A stretch of 8,066 bases of DNA. Origin: Nitrosopumilales archaeon (GTDB taxonomy: Archaea; Thermoproteota; Nitrososphaeria; Nitrososphaerales; Nitrosopumilaceae). Of the stretch, positions 5,148 through 8,066 are shown piece by piece. The notes under the pieces were generated by a model. The model had not been told where the DNA came from. It made no database searches and was given only the letters and a program-made list of their open reading frames with translations. Location: assembly GCA_025350175.1 (NCBI GenBank), contig JANXYF010000195.1, positions 1 to 8,066 of the forward strand, given 5' to 3'. Each line of letters starts with the position of its first letter. Within the stretch, counting starts at the first letter, position 1. A program made the translations under genes and the position numbers.

Positions 5148-6509
5148 GTGAAGTTTAGAACAGATTCTGATTCTTTGGGAAAAGTAGAAATTCCAATTGA
5201 TGCATACTATGGGGCTTTTACTGCAAGGGCCATCAAACAGTACCATGTCACAGGTCAGAGATCTCATCCATATCTTATCATGGCATTTGTTATGATCAAG
5301 AGATCAGCTGCTGTTTCAAATATGAAAATAAAGGTATTAGATAAAAAAAGAGGTAATGCAATCATCAAGGCCTGTGATCAAGTCTTGTCTGGAAAACATC
5401 TTGATCAATTTGTTGTAGAAGCAATCAACTCAGGTGCAGGAACTGCGTTTAACATGAATACAAATGAAGTAATTGCAAACATTGCATTAGAAGTAATTAG
5501 AAAGAAAAAAGGAAACTATGAAGTCATTCATCCAAATGATCATGTGAACATGTCCCAGTCAAGTAATGATACTTTTCCAACAGCTATGCATGTTGCAATT
5601 TTGTTTGATGTAAATCAAGTCATTCCAGCTCTTGACGAACTTGTAAAGACATTGATAAAAAAAGCAAAGGAGTTTTCAAGCTATCAAAAAATTGGAAGAA
5701 CTCATTTAATGGATGCACTTCCGGTAACTCTTGGAAGCGAATTTGCAGCATATGCTACTGCAATTGCAAAAGCACGCGATTCAATTTTTGAGGCAAAAAA
5801 AGAATTAGAACATGTTGCATTAGGAGGAACAGCTGTAGGTTCAGGAGCAAATACTCCAAAGGGATACAGAACGCTTGCAATATCAGAGCTTGGAAAAATA
5901 TCAAAACTCCCACTCAAACCAGAAGTAGATATGCAATTTGGACTTGAAAGTAGATTTGCAGTGGCCAAGGTGTCATCCACTCTTAGAAATCTTGCACTGG
6001 AACTTGGACGAATCTCAAATGATATCAGATTAATGGCATCAGGACCAGTTGCCGGTCTAGGTGAAATTGGAATTCCTGCAGTTCATGCAGGGTCTTCAAT
6101 CATGCCAGGCAAAGTCAATCCATCATTGGCTGAATGTATGAACATGGTGTGTTTTGATATAATTGGAAAAGATTCTACAGTAGCACTTGCGGCACAAGCA
6201 GGCCAGTTTGAACTCAATGTAATGCTCCCAGTAATGTTAAAGTCAGTTCTAGATTCTATGGATATGCTAAGAAATTTTGTGCCAATATTTTCAAAGAATC
6301 TCATAGATGGATTGACTGCAAACAAGCAAAAACTAAGTCAATACATAGAAAATAGTCCAGTCATAGTGACGCTTCTTACTCCAAAGATTGGATATCAGGT
6401 ATCTGCTGACCTCTTCAAAGAATCACTAAAGACAGGAAAAACAATCAGGCAACTTGTCATCTCAAAGGGATTGTTGACTGAGAAAGAAGTAAAGGCCTTA
6501 CTTGGATAA
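5148..6509 (+). CDS. fumC: Class II fumarate hydratase (fumarase C)
   Basis: This cytoplasmic enzyme interconverts fumarate and L-malate in the citric acid cycle and, in these archaea, in reactions feeding carbon fixation intermediates. Residues are numbered from GTG 5148 (453 residues, the usual class II length). Family motifs appear in order: KFRTDSDSLGKVEIP at the N-terminus, HPNDHVNMSQSSNDTFPT (128-145), GRTHLMDALP (183-192), and the signature GSSIMPGKVNP (315-325) with the catalytic serine loop. His186 in GRTH, where aspartases have Gln, favours fumarase over aspartase. An ATG at 5109 would add 13 residues not seen in the family, and it lies upstream of the TATA box at 5118-5125. That box is spaced for transcription starting at 5148. 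The downstream methylthiotransferase gene follows after 3 bases, implying an operon. Confidence 0.92.
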   Translation: MKFRTDSDSLGKVEIPIDAYYGAFTARAIKQYHVTGQRSHPYLIMAFVMIKRSAAVSNMKIKVLDKKRGNAIIKACDQVLSGKHLDQFVVEAINSGAGTAFNMNTNEVIANIALEVIRKKKGNYEVIHPNDHVNMSQSSNDTFPTAMHVAILFDVNQVIPALDELVKTLIKKAKEFSSYQKIGRTHLMDALPVTLGSEFAAYATAIAKARDSIFEAKKELEHVALGGTAVGSGANTPKGYRTLAISELGKISKLPLKPEVDMQFGLESRFAVAKVSSTLRNLALELGRISNDIRLMASGPVAGLGEIGIPAVHAGSSIMPGKVNPSLAECMNMVCFDIIGKDSTVALAAQAGQFELNVMLPVMLKSVLDSMDMLRNFVPIFSKNLIDGLTANKQKLSQYIENSPVIVTLLTPKIGYQVSADLFKESLKTGKTIRQLVISKGLLTEKEVKALLG

Positions 6510-6512
6510 ACA

Positions 6513-7781
6513 ATGGCAAAGATCTGGGTAGAGGCGTATGGATGCTCTGCAAGTTTTGCAGATTCTGAAATGATATCAGGTCTCATTGTAAACGGAGGAC
6601 ATACTCTTGCAGAAAATGAAAAAAATTCTGATCTGAGTGTTATAGTTACTTGCTCTGTCAAAGATGTAACTGCACATAAAATGGTTCATAGAATAAAGAG
6701 TTTAAAATCAAGACCACTTGTTGTTGCAGGCTGTCTTCCTAAAGCAGAACAAGTCACTGTAGAAAAATTTAGTCCAAAAGCAAGTTTACTTGGACCAAAC
6801 TCTTTGGGAAAAACTTTGGAGGTTATCAACTCCACATTAAATGGAACAAGAAGAATAGAGCTCACTGATTCAGATGTAAGTAAGGTTGGACTACCAAAGG
6901 TTAGACTAAATCCGGCAGTAGGAATTATTGAGATAGCAAGTGGTTGTATGAGCGAGTGTACATTTTGCCAAACAAAGTTAGCCAAAGGAGATTTGCAAAG
7001 TTACAGACTGGGAGATATTGTAAGACAAGTAAGACATGAGATAGAAGATGGTTGTTCAGAAGTTTGGCTTACTTCAACAGACAATGGATGTTATGGTTTT
7101 GACATAGGAACAAGCCTACCAGAACTAGTACAGAAAGTGTCTGAAATAGAGCACAATTTCATGGTCAGAGTCGGAATGATGAACCCAATGTATCTTCCAC
7201 GCATCAAGGGCAAACTTTTGGAGAGTTTTGCAAGCGATAAAGTCTTCAAGTTTCTTCACATGCCAGTTCAGAGTGGTAGTGACAAAGTTCTAAAAGACAT
7301 GAAAAGACTACACACTTCCAAGATATTTTATGATGTGGGGTATACATTTAGGAATAGATACGACAAGTTTACCATAGCTACTGATATCATAGTGGGTTTT
7401 CCTACTGAGACGGAGGAAGACTTTATCAAAACTGTTGATTTGATAAATGAAACCAGGCCAGACATTGTAAACCTTTCAAGGTATAGTGCAAGGTCTGGCA
7501 CCAAGGCTGCCAAGATGGAGCAGATTGATGTTTCAGAGGTCAAGCGCAGAAGTAAGATAGTCTTCGACATTGCAAAGAAGATATCTCAAGAGAGAAATGA
7601 AGGATGGATTGATTGGGAGGGTGAAGTTTTGTTTGATGAGATATCAGACGGGATCATAAAGGGAAGAAACTTTGCATACAAGCAAGTAGTTACAGATGAT
7701 AAAGTCAGACTTGGTCAGAAGATTAATGTTAAGATTACAAATGCCATGCCAAATGGTCTTCAAGGCATTTTAGTGAGCTAA
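6513..7781 (+). CDS. tRNA N6-threonylcarbamoyladenosine (t6A37) methylthiotransferase, archaeal/eukaryotic CDKAL1/e-MtaB type
   Basis: This 422-residue radical-SAM enzyme is predicted to convert t6A to ms2t6A at position 37 of ANN-decoding tRNAs, improving codon reading. It has all three domains. The N-terminal UPF0004 domain supplies cluster ligands Cys11 (YGCSASFADSE), Cys47 (TCSVK) and Cys74 (AGCLPKAE). The radical SAM core has C-x3-C-x2-C at Cys145, Cys149 and Cys152, followed by TKLAKGDLQSY, a form typical of the archaeal/eukaryotic subfamily. The C-terminal TRAM domain covers about 362-421 (GRNFAYKQVV, LGQKINVKITNA). The ATG lies 3 bases after the fumarase stop with no Shine-Dalgarno sequence, so it depends on the fumarase promoter. 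The functional link to fumarase is not evident. Other MiaB-family specificities are less likely because of the archaeal-type motifs. Confidence 0.9.
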   Translation: MAKIWVEAYGCSASFADSEMISGLIVNGGHTLAENEKNSDLSVIVTCSVKDVTAHKMVHRIKSLKSRPLVVAGCLPKAEQVTVEKFSPKASLLGPNSLGKTLEVINSTLNGTRRIELTDSDVSKVGLPKVRLNPAVGIIEIASGCMSECTFCQTKLAKGDLQSYRLGDIVRQVRHEIEDGCSEVWLTSTDNGCYGFDIGTSLPELVQKVSEIEHNFMVRVGMMNPMYLPRIKGKLLESFASDKVFKFLHMPVQSGSDKVLKDMKRLHTSKIFYDVGYTFRNRYDKFTIATDIIVGFPTETEEDFIKTVDLINETRPDIVNLSRYSARSGTKAAKMEQIDVSEVKRRSKIVFDIAKKISQERNEGWIDWEGEVLFDEISDGIIKGRNFAYKQVVTDDKVRLGQKINVKITNAMPNGLQGILVS

Positions 7782-7856
7782 ATAATTTAGATCCGATCTT
7801 GGATCAAAACTAAGCAACAAAGTTTTTTAATCAATTTGGTAAGCAAGAGGAGAGTC
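7782..7856 (+). promoter_or_regulatory. Short intergenic region: end of the fumC operon and promoter of the FtsZ-like gene
   Basis: A T6 run within AGTTTTTTAATC (7821-7832) can serve as a terminator for the methylthiotransferase transcript and also as a TATA-like box. Its TTTTTAAT core (7824-7831) is centred about 29-30 bp before ATG 7857, giving a leader of only a few bases. A Shine-Dalgarno-like GAGGAG at 7847-7852 lies 4 bases before the ATG, the only one I noticed in the window. It would be partly or wholly excluded from an mRNA starting near 7854, so either the true start site is further upstream or the match is coincidental. A 5-bp inverted repeat GATCC (7790-7794) / GGATC (7801-7805) follows the previous stop. 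Confidence 0.45.
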
Positions 7857-8066
7857 ATGGAATTTCAGATCAAAGAATCAGTTCTAGTCGTAGGTTTAGG
7901 CGGCGCAGGATGCAATCTTGCCATCAATATCAAGGAAAAACTTGGCTATGACTGCCTTCTAGTAAGCCATGATGCAAGAGATCTAAATCACGATGCTTCA
8001 AAAATACTGATTAACACAAGTCCAGTCCTAAATCCCTCTGCATATCTCATAAGAGGTGTCTCATTT
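7857..8066 (+). CDS. FtsZ/tubulin-family GTPase, N-terminal fragment (cut off by the window edge)
   Basis: Seventy codons are visible from ATG 7857 to the right edge. The start MEFQIKESVLVVGLGGAGCN contains the first nucleotide-binding loop of the FtsZ/tubulin family (V-G-x-G-G-A-G-x-N). The next strand, YDCLLVSHDARDL, aligns with the FtsZ strand that usually reads like AINTDAQDL, so Ser-His replaces the usual Asn-Thr. The GGGTGSG signature loop and the T7 catalytic loop lie beyond the window, so GTPase competence cannot be judged. Thaumarchaeota divide with the ESCRT-III-like Cdv system, and their FtsZ-like protein is divergent with an unsettled role. From memory, N. maritimus has its FtsZ-like gene (Nmar_1262) in this same place relative to nirK (Nmar_1259). 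A CetZ-like or other tubulin-superfamily assignment remains possible. Confidence 0.8.
   Translation, partial: MEFQIKESVLVVGLGGAGCNLAINIKEKLGYDCLLVSHDARDLNHDASKILINTSPVLNPSAYLIRGVSF

Noticed and set aside
5702..6661. Minus-strand frames opposite fumarase and the start of the methylthiotransferase.
   Set aside because: Ser/Ala/Ile-rich shadow frames with no promoter. The plus-strand genes have full family motifs.
7790..7805. GATCC/GGATC inverted repeat after the methylthiotransferase as a hairpin terminator.
   Set aside because: The stem is only 5 bp and is not followed by an adjacent T run. The T6 run 17 bases later is the more likely signal.
1..8066. Mobile elements, CRISPR arrays, tRNA or rRNA genes.
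   Set aside because: I saw no transposase or integrase motifs, no regularly spaced repeats, no cloverleaf-like sequences and no rRNA signatures. The window reads as ordinary, tightly packed chromosomal sequence.

Overview
The window looks like chromosomal DNA of an ammonia-oxidising archaeon of the Nitrosopumilus type (Thaumarchaeota/Nitrososphaerota). The evidence is a Thaumarchaeal-style copper nitrite reductase (NirK), an archaeal/eukaryotic-type ribosomal protein L15e, an archaeal/eukaryotic-type tRNA methylthiotransferase, AT-rich DNA with TATA-box promoters, start codons placed as expected for leaderless mRNAs, and secreted proteins with Thaumarchaeal hallmarks (a PEFG-CTERM-like tail and IPxWxKxxAxWW motifs). 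The order nirK / fumarase / MiaB-like / FtsZ-like matches, from memory, the order around Nmar_1259-1262 of Nitrosopumilus maritimus.

Layout, left to right. A small membrane protein (minus, runs off the left edge) and a six-helix membrane protein of unknown function (plus) diverge from a ~106-bp promoter region holding a perfect 9-bp direct repeat. The six-helix gene ends tail to tail with a secreted, C-terminally anchored protein (minus). That gene overlaps the end of rpl15e by four bases, so the two form an operon. From the rpl15e promoter a second secreted protein (plus) diverges. It carries an Ig-like domain and two copies, one degenerate, of a Thaumarchaeal Trp-rich motif. Its stop codon abuts the stop codon of a convergent short-form phosphoglycerate dehydrogenase (serA-like, minus). 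Next is nirK (minus), separated from serA by a 72-bp gap that packs a T-rich terminator and the serA promoter. nirK diverges from class II fumarase (plus). Fumarase is followed after 3 bases by the tRNA methylthiotransferase. The right edge cuts through an FtsZ/tubulin-family gene.

NirK is the energy/nitrogen gene, fumarase and phosphoglycerate dehydrogenase are central carbon and amino acid enzymes, L15e and the methylthiotransferase serve translation, and the FtsZ-like protein is a cytoskeletal GTPase. The two secreted proteins and two membrane proteins have no assigned role.

The most useful pattern is regulatory. For nearly every promoter-proximal gene a TATA-like element is centred 26-28 bp upstream of the start codon, as expected for leaderless transcripts. 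This supports shorter starts for rpl15e (ATG at 1936) and fumarase (GTG at 5148). No mobile element, CRISPR array, rRNA or tRNA was seen, and no gene-free stretch exceeds 300 bases. I did not find a clearly new multi-gene system. The best leads are the two secreted proteins around rpl15e, unusual features of NirK, and the direct repeat between the two membrane-protein genes.
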